A stretch of DNA of 38,041 nt from Elusimicrobiota bacterium (lineage in GTDB: Bacteria > Elusimicrobiota > UBA8919), in NCBI GenBank assembly GCA_028718185.1, contig JAQUMH010000016.1:1-38041 (forward strand), in the 5' to 3' direction. Shown in pieces: positions 1-6,498 of the stretch (within the stretch, counting starts at the first letter, position 1; every line of letters starts with the position of its first letter). Under the pieces are notes generated by a model. It ran no database searches. It had not been told where the DNA came from and was given only the letters and a program-made list of their open reading frames with translations. The position numbers and the translations under genes are program-made.

Positions 1-1155
1 ATCTACATATTCTGTTGTCCTGTATGCGCCGCCCTGATTATCCAGTGTAGTATCATAATATGCTTCATTCTGGCCTGAACCGGCGGACATCATATCAAAA
101 TTCTCTGCCTCTACTTTTGTGGGTGTGATAGTGCTGGTTGTTATCAGCCAGGGGATGCCTGCAGAATACGCTTGCTGGGTGCCGCCCCAGATATATCTTA
201 CTTTATCACCTGCTGTTGCACCCGGTGTGGTGTCGTTTGGCCACATTGTGGCGGATGTAGTAAGTCTGCCCTGTACGAATATACGCACGGAATGATTAAC
301 AGATTTAGCAAATTTAAGCTGGTCAAAAAATGCCTGGTTCCAGCATGTGGGACTGTTCCAATCCGGATACTTGACCTCGCAAGGGGTTGTAAGACCAGAA
401 TAATTTAAATATGTGCATGAAAACACTTCAAGATTTGGAAGCCGGTCCTTCCACGTCGTAATATCATAATTGGGATTTTGGTTGCCGTTTTGTATTTCAT
501 ATGCGTTGAATAATTTGTTTGCATTGATATAAACTGTATCAATTCCTACTCCCCAAATAGCGCTATCAGAATTACTGGCACAATTGAACGACCACACAAA
601 TTCTTCAGGTTTATCGGTAGGTTTGTATTTAGCCACTACATTTTTGCACTTAGTGAAAAAACTATTAGTGAACGCACGCCATGCTGCACCGCCGTCATCC
701 GAGCCGTTGTGGTCATGCGGTTCTTCCATTTCTATACCATCTAAAGTTGGATACCTCTGCAATATCCACTCCAAATCAGAAAGAAATTGATTCTGTATGG
801 AAGGACTATTTTTAAAAGCATCCCAATCACCATCAGTATATTGACCTATTGAGGTAAAAAGATAAGTTTTAATACCCTTTGTATGTGCATAATCGATGCC
901 TAATCCGATATAATCCGACGAACCACTTTTAACACCGGTTATATAGTGTGGCATTTGTGGATTAAAACCTGGTGAATATGAATCTGCACCATAGTATGCT
1001 GCCTTATCAATGTCGGCTTTATAATTAGACAAATCCACCCAGTTGTTTATTACTCCCCTTTTGAAGCTTAACGCAGCTGATAACGTTTCTGGTATAATAA
1101 TGTTTATTAATATCAACCCTGTAAATAATAAAAATAATTTAATGTGTTTAGTCAT
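1..1155 (-). CDS. Secreted TIM-barrel-like protein with CBM6-like domain (3' end outside window)
   Basis: Continuous minus-strand frame of about 385 codons from ATG at 1155 to the window edge with no stop, so the gene is cut by the left boundary. Residues 1-27 form a signal peptide (MTKHIKLFLLFTGLILINI then a hydrophobic stretch ending near TLSAA). Residues 30-330 alternate strand/helix signatures with aromatic and acidic patches such as DGIEMEEPHDHNG, which looks like a glycoside-hydrolase-type barrel, family not recognised. From about residue 345 the pattern VEAENFD...YYDTTLDNQGGAYRT..YVD is typical of CBM6 carbohydrate-binding modules. Inference: exported polysaccharide-binding or degrading protein. 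No clear Shine-Dalgarno precedes the start, and a word-repeat hairpin lies just upstream. Confidence 0.72.
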   Translation of the reverse strand, partial: MTKHIKLFLLFTGLILINIIIPETLSAALSFKRGVINNWVDLSNYKADIDKAAYYGADSYSPGFNPQMPHYITGVKSGSSDYIGLGIDYAHTKGIKTYLFTSIGQYTDGDWDAFKNSPSIQNQFLSDLEWILQRYPTLDGIEMEEPHDHNGSDDGGAAWRAFTNSFFTKCKNVVAKYKPTDKPEEFVWSFNCASNSDSAIWGVGIDTVYINANKLFNAYEIQNGNQNPNYDITTWKDRLPNLEVFSCTYLNYSGLTTPCEVKYPDWNSPTCWNQAFFDQLKFAKSVNHSVRIFVQGRLTTSATMWPNDTTPGATAGDKVRYIWGGTQQAYSAGIPWLITTSTITPTKVEAENFDMMSAGSGQNEAYYDTTLDNQGGAYRTTEYVD

Positions 1156-1170
1156 AAAATTATATCAATA

Positions 1171-1237
1171 TTATAGGGTTATAGAGTTTGTAGAGTTCTA
1201 GAGTTAAAACCCTAAAACACCATAACCCTATAACTCT
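1171..1237. repeat. TTATAGGG/CCCTATAA word-array hairpin
   Basis: The left arm is built of TTATAGGG-like words and the right arm of CCCTATAA-like words, so the region can fold back on itself. It sits directly upstream of the secreted-protein start and is one of at least six such arrays in the window. Confidence 0.75.
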
Positions 1238-1241
1238 TCTC

Positions 1242-1440
1242 TTACTTTATTAATCCTATTTTCCCCGTCTTCTTCTTTCCGGCACCATCTTCTATCTGGT
1301 AAATATATATTACTCCTCTGCTCACTTCATCTCCATCATTATTCTTCCCATCCCATTCTATTCAACCCAAATTATCATAATCTATCTCTTTGAGTTCCCT
1401 GACTGATCTGTCCCCATTGTTTTAAAATTATTCTTATGTT
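1242..1440 (-). pseudogene. Decayed C-terminal FlgD-like/secretion-tail fragment
   Basis: Minus-strand translation ending at TAA 1242-1244 gives WDGKNNDGDEVSRGVIYIYQ and then a tail ending TGKIGLIK, the classic closing pattern of FlgD-like Ig folds at the end of large secreted proteins (WDGkn..G..v..GvYiY..., tGKi.vik). The upstream residues GDRSVREL fit the same fold but are separated by an in-frame TGA at 1362-1364, and a frame change near 1420 is needed to recover more of the domain. It is a remnant of a larger exported protein gene lost from this site. Confidence 0.7.
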
Positions 1441-1474
1441 CTTGTGTTTATCCTTAAACTTTCATTTAGGGATT

Positions 1475-1513
1475 GTGTTCTCGGTCAGTGCGGTTGCTCC
1501 GACCTCCGAACAC
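1475..1513 (-). repeat. 39-nt hairpin repeat, copy Ha (inverted)
   Basis: Read on the minus strand this is a 39-nt unit starting GTGTTCGG and ending CGAGAACAC with inner stem GGTCGG/CTGACC (one G-T wobble) and a loop like AGCAACCGCA. It matches copy Hb at 1794-1832 in length, flanks and loop. Confidence 0.7.
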
Positions 1514-1608
1514 AAAAAAAAAGCTAATTAGGAAACAAGATAATCACTTAATTAAGTTTTTTTAAACCTAATTAACTAATTCTCTAATTCTCTAATTAAC
1601 TTCTTTGT

Positions 1609-1690
1609 TTTCGGTAACCTCGCTGGCTTGATAGTCCGGTCTTAGCCACAAGCGGTTTATCACAAAGCGGTTTACACGCTTGTGATTTTC
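1609..1690 (-). promoter_or_regulatory. Candidate c-di-GMP-I (GEMM)-like riboswitch, copy B, degenerate 5' half
   Basis: The minus strand contains GGCTAAG, a hairpin closed by GGCT/AGCC, then AGCGAGGTTACCGA, the 3' half expected of GEMM-I RNAs. Its 5' half is replaced by a hairpin ATCACAAGCG/CGCTTTGTGAT and lacks the CGCAAA-CC strand seen in the neighbouring copy, so it may be inactive or a partial duplicate. Any downstream target is lost or is the secreted-protein gene starting at 1155. Confidence 0.3.
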
Positions 1691-1710
1691 TTACTTGTGG
1701 TTTGTTGTTT

Positions 1711-1790
1711 TTCGGTAACCTACCCGGCTCTTTATCTTAGCCCTTGGTTTTGCGAACTCATCAAGGTTTCCCTTGAGCAGCCTTTTCGGA
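1711..1790 (-). promoter_or_regulatory. Candidate c-di-GMP-I (GEMM)-like riboswitch, copy A
   Basis: Minus-strand order: GGCTGCTC, an AAGG-GAAA-CCTT tetraloop hairpin, then TTCGCAAAACCAAGGGCTAA, then AGCCGGGTAGGTTACCGA. This follows the order of the GEMM-I consensus (GAAA-capped P1b, CGCAAAgCC strand, GGGcCTAA, AGCcGGgTTgCCGA). The 5' strand that is normally GGCAAACC is divergent. Class I c-di-GMP riboswitches often control exported and surface proteins, which fits the secreted gene and secretion-tail remnant downstream. Identification by eye only. Confidence 0.45.
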
Positions 1791-1793
1791 TTA

Positions 1794-1832
1794 GTGCTCG
1801 AAGTTCGGAGCTACTGCACCGAACGAGAACAC
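1794..1832 (+). repeat. 39-nt hairpin repeat, copy Hb
   Basis: GTGCTCG at the left pairs imperfectly with CGAGAACAC at the right; the inner stem is GTTCGG/CCGAAC around loop AGCTACTGCA. It is followed by CAATCCC, the same flank as copy Ha. Confidence 0.75.
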
Positions 1833-1873
1833 AATCCCGATCACATATTCAGTTATAAATAAGAATCGGGTTA

Positions 1874-1947
1874 GTGCTCGGAACTCGGACCTACCGCACC
1901 GAACGAGTCTATGCGCGGAAGTCGGAGCAACTGCACCGACTGAGCAC
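1874..1947 (+). repeat. Tandem hairpin repeats, copies Hc and Hd
   Basis: Hc (1874-1907) keeps outer CTCG/CGAG pairing and the ACCTACCGCA loop. Hd (about 1912-1947) has inner stem AGTCGG/CCGACT and loop AGCAACTGCA. Relative to Hb the stem sequence changes on both sides, so pairing is preserved. Confidence 0.7.
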
Positions 1948-1951
1948 ATGA

Positions 1952-1993
1952 TCCCATAGTATTATGGGAAACACAACCCCGCAATAAGCGGGG
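1952..1993. repeat. Two adjacent perfect hairpins
   Basis: TCCCATA/TATGGGA (1952-1969, 4-nt loop) and CCCCGC/GCGGGG (1977-1993, 5-nt loop). Neither is followed by a convincing T tract, so terminator function is uncertain. Confidence 0.6.
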
Positions 1994-2515
1994 TAAAACA
2001 ATATTTAATCCTTTTTTCTCCTTTTTAACTACATAACGTGTTCTAAAATATTTTAATATTTCCGAAACTAACTTACATATTAATCAAACTGCTTCTTTTA
2101 TATTATAAGGTAAAGTTTGAATTATGTCTATCGACTACTTGTGAATAGTTAACGACTACTTGTTGTAACGAAGTTTACGAGTTTATCCCGCTCTCACGGG
2201 AGCAGCCTTTTCGACTCTGTATTAAACTAATTGCACCACAAAATGGTGCAATTATATTTGATATTTTATCTTTGCTCAAAAATGATATTAACAAATTTAA
2301 GCTTTTTTAATAAAATTGAGTTTGTTTCTTCTTGCTCCTTATAACAGAAGTATAACGTATGAGGTAAAAATAGTCAATGGCGAAAACTGTTGTTTTTTTG
2401 TCTAAAACTGTGTTATGAAACATTATTGCTGCGGGAATATCAAAAGATATGATTTTAGCTTCAGCTTTGCCATTAAAAGTTATTTAACTTTAAAAATAAC
2501 GTAGTAAAGACATAA
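1994..2515. other. Gene-free spacer with minor repeats
   Basis: No convincing coding region on either strand. It contains a direct repeat CGACTACTTGT at 2132-2142 and 2153-2163; a minus-strand stretch GAAAAGGCTGCTC near 2198-2212 that matches the 5' end of riboswitch-like copy A and leads into a CCCG/CGGG hairpin; and a hairpin TTGCACCA/TGGTGCAA at 2231-2251. The rest is AT-rich and unremarkable. Confidence 0.6.
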
Positions 2516-2802
2516 AGACGGTGGGATAGCGGAATTGTGGAATTGTGGGATTGTGGGATAGCGGGATAGTAGAATCGTAGGGTCGTAGAATTAAAACCCT
2601 ATAACTCTAAAACCCTATAACCCTATAACCCTATAACTCTAAAACTCTATAACCCTATAACCCTATAACTCTAAAACTCTATAACCCTATAACTTCAAAA
2701 CTCTTTCTTCTCAACTTCGGACTGTTTTTCTCAATTTTAAATCTTTAATCTTTAATTTTTAATATCTTTGACCCCGGACATTGGACATCGGACCTCGGAC
2801 AA
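2516..2802. repeat. Short-word arrays (GGGATAGTG, CCCTATAA, GGACATCGGAC types)
   Basis: Three successive arrays fill the spacer downstream of folD. 2516-2590 repeats GTGGGAT/GCGGGAT words; 2588-2702 repeats CCCTATAA with a higher-order unit that alternates ACTCTAAAA and CCCTATAACCCTATAA; 2770-2802 repeats GGACATCGGAC-like words. Between them are TTAATC/TTTAAT runs. Confidence 0.75.
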
Positions 2803-2828
2803 AGAACTATTTGACTATTTTTATCTTC

Positions 2829-3734
2829 CTAATTATTCGCTCTATATATGTTCAAAAGATTTTTTATAAGCATCATTGTTGTCACTGCTCCGACTCCACC
2901 CGGGACAGGAGTAATGTAACCTGCAACATTTACCGCTTCATCAAAAGCTACATCACCAACTGTTTTCATTTTAGGTTTACCTGTTTTTTCATCAATTACA
3001 GGGTTACCGCTCGCATCCTTAACAGAAACTCTGTTTATTCCGACATCTATTACTATTGCACCTTCTTTTATCATATTACCTTTTACAAGACCCGCTTTGC
3101 CGACAGCGACAATTAATATCTCAGCCCTCTTTGTATGAGTAACTAAATCTTTTGTCGCAATGTGACAGACAGTAGGTGTTGCCGACTCTAAAAGTGAGGA
3201 AAGAAGCATAAGAGTTACCGGCTTACCTACTATTTCGCTATGACCTACGATGACAGCTTCTTTACCTTTAAGTTGTTCACCTGTTGCTCTTATACATTCA
3301 ATAACAGATAACGCTGTACAGGGCGCAACAGCCAGTTTCACATCAGCATATAAAAGTTTACCGAGATTTACAGGCGAAAGTCCTTCAACATCTTTATTAG
3401 GTGGAATTGACATTTGAATATTTTTTGAATTTATTTTAGCAGGTAACGGCATCTGTAAAATAATACCGGTAACCTTTTTATCTTCTCCTATCTTTTTTAT
3501 TTCAGAAATCAAGTCACTCTCAGAAATCTTCTCATCCAATTGAACAAGATTATAACCAATCCCCATTTCTTCGCAAGAAGCTTTCTGGTTCTTAATATAA
3601 ACACGGCTTGCAGGATTGTCCCCGACCTGCACCGCGACAAGAACAGGCTTTTCCGATAGTTTGCCGAGTTCCACCTTTAATTCCGCCTTTATCCCTTCCG
3701 CTATCTTGTTCCCGTCAATAACCTTCGCACTCAT
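2829..3734 (-). CDS. folD: Methylene-THF dehydrogenase (FolD family), cyclohydrolase Lys replaced by Gln
   Basis: A 301-residue FolD-family protein that oxidises or reduces methylene-/methenyl-THF with NAD(P). Family marks are GDNPASRVYIKNQK near residue 40, LQMPLPAKI, the Rossmann segment VGHSEIVGKP and the signature TPVPGGVGAVTT near the end. In the E. coli and human enzymes the motif Y-x3-K supplies the lysine (human Lys56) needed for cyclohydrolase chemistry; here it reads Y-I-K-N-Q, so Gln is at that place, with Lys one residue later. KDVDG is KDVEG, changing the second Asp. A dedicated cyclohydrolase, fchA, lies next to it, so this protein may be dehydrogenase only (inference). It is the last gene of the methyl-branch operon and has GGGGGAA before ATG. 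Confidence 0.95.
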   Translation of the reverse strand: MSAKVIDGNKIAEGIKAELKVELGKLSEKPVLVAVQVGDNPASRVYIKNQKASCEEMGIGYNLVQLDEKISESDLISEIKKIGEDKKVTGIILQMPLPAKINSKNIQMSIPPNKDVEGLSPVNLGKLLYADVKLAVAPCTALSVIECIRATGEQLKGKEAVIVGHSEIVGKPVTLMLLSSLLESATPTVCHIATKDLVTHTKRAEILIVAVGKAGLVKGNMIKEGAIVIDVGINRVSVKDASGNPVIDEKTGKPKMKTVGDVAFDEAVNVAGYITPVPGGVGAVTTMMLIKNLLNIYRANN

Positions 3735-3776
3735 TGTTCCCCCTGAACTTTTCTAATATTTTATCAAAATTAAATG

Positions 3777-3942
3777 AAAAATTATAGCTTTGAACGATTT
3801 AGAGACATTTAGACGAATAAACCGTTAAAAAATTTCAATGTTTGAACGACCCTGAACCAGTATCGGTTCAGGGGAGTGAGTTTTGAAATTTTAGGTTTAT
3901 TAGTCGTTAAAAATGTCTCGTCTAGTGAAAACTATAATTTTT
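3777..3942. repeat. Long imperfect palindrome P1
   Basis: A 166-bp inverted repeat whose outer arms are AAAAATTATAG and CTATAATTTTT and whose tip is CCCTGAACC/GGTTCAGGG (3850-3858, 3865-3873). It fills the spacer from just after the fchA stop (3947) to just before the folD leader. It is homologous to P2 at 5675-5821. Confidence 0.85.
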
Positions 3943-3946
3943 CACA

Positions 3947-4564
3947 TTAGCGCAGTTTTTTTAATATTTTTTCTATTTCTTCAAATGCATCTTTCATCAT
4001 CTTTTCATATTTTGGTTTTGTTTCTTTTACAAAATCAACATCTTCAATAAATTTAAGATTTATATCTATGTTGAATTTTGCAGATTCTATTCCGGCACGT
4101 AAAATAGATACACCGCACGCAACATCGCTCAAAAGATTTTTATTCCCTATTTCCGAAAGCCGTTCGGCAAAAGGTAAAACTTCAATACATATCTTAAAAA
4201 TCTTGCAAGGCACAGATAACGAATTTTTTAATGATAACTGTATTTCTTCTTTTCTTTTTGTTATCTCATCTGTGGTATTTTTAGGAAGTTTATAAGAATT
4301 GGAAAGAACCGTATATGCTTTAACGTCTTCATCAATCAGGGCTGATAGCTGGGAATTGAAAATTGAGAGTTCGAATAATATTTTTTTTAATTCATCCTGG
4401 TATTGTTCATAACCCTTTTTGTCAATTGTAAAATTAGCAACCATCAAAATACAGGATACTCCCGTAGTAGAAACCAAAGCAGCAGCACTCCCGCCACCTG
4501 GTGCCGGCAGTTTCGCAGATAAGTCATCTAAATATTTTTTTATAGAAGAATCGAGATAGTTCAT
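3947..4564 (-). CDS. fchA: Methenyl-THF cyclohydrolase FchA (cyclodeaminase family)
   Basis: A 205-residue, mostly helical protein of the formiminotransferase-cyclodeaminase/cyclohydrolase family. The diagnostic glycine-rich segment LPAPGGGSAAALVSTTGV is at residues 20-37, and SVPCKIFKICIEVLP and LLSDVACGVSILRAGIE are typical later helices. Acetogens use FchA to interconvert formyl-THF and methenyl-THF in the cytoplasm. Its place between metF and folD, and the altered active site of the neighbouring FolD, support a true cyclohydrolase role rather than histidine catabolism. Start ATG at 4564; the next gene is separated by palindrome P1. Confidence 0.9.
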   Translation of the reverse strand: MNYLDSSIKKYLDDLSAKLPAPGGGSAAALVSTTGVSCILMVANFTIDKKGYEQYQDELKKILFELSIFNSQLSALIDEDVKAYTVLSNSYKLPKNTTDEITKRKEEIQLSLKNSLSVPCKIFKICIEVLPFAERLSEIGNKNLLSDVACGVSILRAGIESAKFNIDINLKFIEDVDFVKETKPKYEKMMKDAFEEIEKILKKLR

Positions 4565-4743
4565 ATAATAAAAAATCAGTATTGAGTAGATAGTAGTTAG
4601 GTTTTAGGAAAAAATTTATAGATTAAATCTCTTAGTCTCCTTATTTTAAGGTCTTTATCCGTCTCTTTATGACTTCGGACATCGGACATCGGACTTTGGA
4701 CATCTTATACTTAATCTTCAATCTTAGTTCTTAATTCTATTTT
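4565..4743. repeat. Spacer with GGACATCGGAC and TTAATCTT word arrays
   Basis: After the metF stop the spacer holds TTCTTAATTC/CTTAATCTTCAATCTT-type words (4709-4738) and CGGACATCGGACATCGGAC-type words (4677-4701). The same word types follow folD at 2735-2802. Confidence 0.65.
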
Positions 4744-5622
4744 TTACAATCCTGCCAGTTCAAGAATTTTCGGAACCTTATCATCCCAACCGAGCGGCAT
4801 TAAATGTACACCCTGGCAATAAGGCTTGAGTTCTTTTATAAGTTTTGCGGCGATTTCCATTCCCGTCTGACCTGATTTTGTTTTTTCTTTATCTTTCCTG
4901 AGTTCTTCGATTAAGTTATCAGGGACATGAATACCTGCTACATTTTCATTCATAAATTTTGCCATACCTACAGTTTTTAAAACAACTATTCCAACCATCA
5001 CTGGCACACCAAAACCCTTTACTTTATCCATAAACTTGATGAATTTATCTACTTCATATACTGCCTGGGTTTGGAAGAACTCCATTCCTGCTTTTACTTT
5101 TCTTTCCATTTTGCTTATCTGGGAGTCAAGATTATCCGAACAAGGCGACACTACCCCGCCGATACAAAATTTGGGCGGTTCGCCGTCCAATTTGTTCCCC
5201 GCTAAATCAACACCCTGTTCAAGACGCTTTACAGTATATGCCAGTGAAATCGAGTCCAAATCAAATACAGGTTTAGAATCCGGATGGTCTCCAAGCTTAT
5301 TGTGGTCGCCGGTCAGCAACAGTAAATTTTCTATTCCGAATGTCGCAGCACCGAGGATATCCGACTGTAACGCCAGCCTGTTCCTGTCACGGCAAGTTAT
5401 CTGGAAAACAGGTTCCATACCTCTATCTTTTATTAATTTTGATACAACAAGCGGACTTAACCTCATAACTGACGACTGGTTATCAGTAACATTTATCGCA
5501 CTTACCTTATCTTTTATTATTTCAGTTTCATGTAAAAGTTTATCTACCTGCCACCCTTTAGGCGGTCCTACTTCAGATGTAACAACAAACTTCCCGTCAT
5601 CAAACAATTTTTTTAATTTCAT
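4744..5622 (-). CDS. metF: Methylenetetrahydrofolate reductase, catalytic subunit
   Basis: A 292-residue MetF-type flavoprotein barrel that reduces methylene-THF to methyl-THF. Visible family features are VTSEVGPPKGW at the N-terminus, QITCRDRNRLALQSD and LLLLTGDHNK in the middle (the folate and flavin region), and FFQTQAVYEVDKF with PVMVGIVVLKTVGMAKFMN near the C-terminus. It lies directly downstream of metV and the metV-rnfC fusion, the arrangement of the MetF/MetV/RnfC2 complex known from Acetobacterium woodii. Start ATG at 5622 follows GGGAGAGAGGAAAA, a good ribosome site. Confidence 0.93.
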   Translation of the reverse strand: MKLKKLFDDGKFVVTSEVGPPKGWQVDKLLHETEIIKDKVSAINVTDNQSSVMRLSPLVVSKLIKDRGMEPVFQITCRDRNRLALQSDILGAATFGIENLLLLTGDHNKLGDHPDSKPVFDLDSISLAYTVKRLEQGVDLAGNKLDGEPPKFCIGGVVSPCSDNLDSQISKMERKVKAGMEFFQTQAVYEVDKFIKFMDKVKGFGVPVMVGIVVLKTVGMAKFMNENVAGIHVPDNLIEELRKDKEKTKSGQTGMEIAAKLIKELKPYCQGVHLMPLGWDDKVPKILELAGL

Positions 5623-5674
5623 TTTTCCTCTCTCCCACTCTTTATGCTTTCTATTGAAATTATTTTATTACTAG

Positions 5675-5821
5675 AAAATTATGGTTTTGAAAGATTTAGA
5701 TGTTTTTAGCTTAAAAAATCGTTGAGAAATTGCTATGTTTGACGAACGAAGTGAGGAGTTTAGCAATTTCAGATTTTTTAAGCGTTAAGAAAACATCGTT
5801 TAGTGAAAAACCATAATTTTT
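5675..5821. repeat. Long imperfect palindrome P2
   Basis: A 147-bp inverted repeat with outer arms AAAATTATGG and CCATAATTTT and a perfect inner stem GAAATTGCTA/TAGCAATTTC (5726-5735, 5761-5770). It lies between the metV stop (5832) and the metF leader. Compared with P1 the outer A-T pair is replaced by G-C on both arms. Confidence 0.85.
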
Positions 5822-5831
5822 AAGTATATTT

Positions 5832-6458
5832 TTACGGTATTATTTTAAAATCGTGCAGATGTATCTTTTCGTCAAGAACGCAATTTTTATCTTTCATCTT
5901 CTCAGATTTTTTAAATATTTTCTCCCAGCCGCAATCCATTTCTTTATCCACTTCACATTTACCGTTTTTCACACCGCCGCACTGTCCGTTTAATAAACTT
6001 TTTGAGCAAGACGTTATAGGACAAATAGCACAGGTATAATTCAGATGACATTTTCTGCACTGGGCACAATTAGGTTCCGTGGCTGTCAATCCCTGAAAAC
6101 CATTTACATATAAGGTATCGCACCCGGCATAAACCTTTTTACCTTTAATTTTTAATTCAGTATTGTTATACAACATTTCCGAAAAACTTTGAACCCCTAC
6201 ACCACAGGAGAAAATTAATAACATCTCTGCATTCTCAATCTGTTCTTTACATTTATTTATATATTCCTTTGAATACTCATGATTACACAAGTAGTCCTGT
6301 AAAACATAATTTATACTATTCTCCTGTAAAAACTTTTGTATCTCATCAAACGGATAAACTACTTCCTTGCAACCGTAACATTGAATGACAAAAATGCTCT
6401 TTTTTTCTTTTAAGAACGCCAATATTTCTTCTTTAGGTTTTATTTCAGTAATTAACAT
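5832..6458 (-). CDS. metV: MetV, zinc/FeS subunit of methylene-THF reductase (stand-alone copy)
   Basis: A 208-residue MetV-family protein (the MTHFR C-terminal-like family found with MetF in acetogens). It has the conserved pairs CYGCKEV, CNHEYS and LIFSCGVGVQS, followed by a cysteine-rich half: CAQCRKCHLNYTCAICPITS, then LLNGQCGGVKNGKCEV and DCGWEKIF. These cysteines are thought to bind metal or FeS centres that pass electrons to the MetF flavin. It resembles the N-terminal third of the next protein upstream, so this operon carries two MetV domains. The C-terminus ends shortly after DCGW in a variable tail. Confidence 0.88.
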   Translation of the reverse strand: MLITEIKPKEEILAFLKEKKSIFVIQCYGCKEVVYPFDEIQKFLQENSINYVLQDYLCNHEYSKEYINKCKEQIENAEMLLIFSCGVGVQSFSEMLYNNTELKIKGKKVYAGCDTLYVNGFQGLTATEPNCAQCRKCHLNYTCAICPITSCSKSLLNGQCGGVKNGKCEVDKEMDCGWEKIFKKSEKMKDKNCVLDEKIHLHDFKIIP

Positions 6459-6498
6459 ATAATTTTAGCCCTTTCAATTAAAAATCCTATAATCCCAC

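Noticed and set aside
584-790. Plus-strand frame in the left-end region
   Set aside because: Antisense to the secreted barrel protein, which has signal peptide and domain support.
2781-3116. Plus-strand open frame overlapping folD
   Set aside because: Cysteine/tyrosine-rich antisense translation of a well-supported gene.
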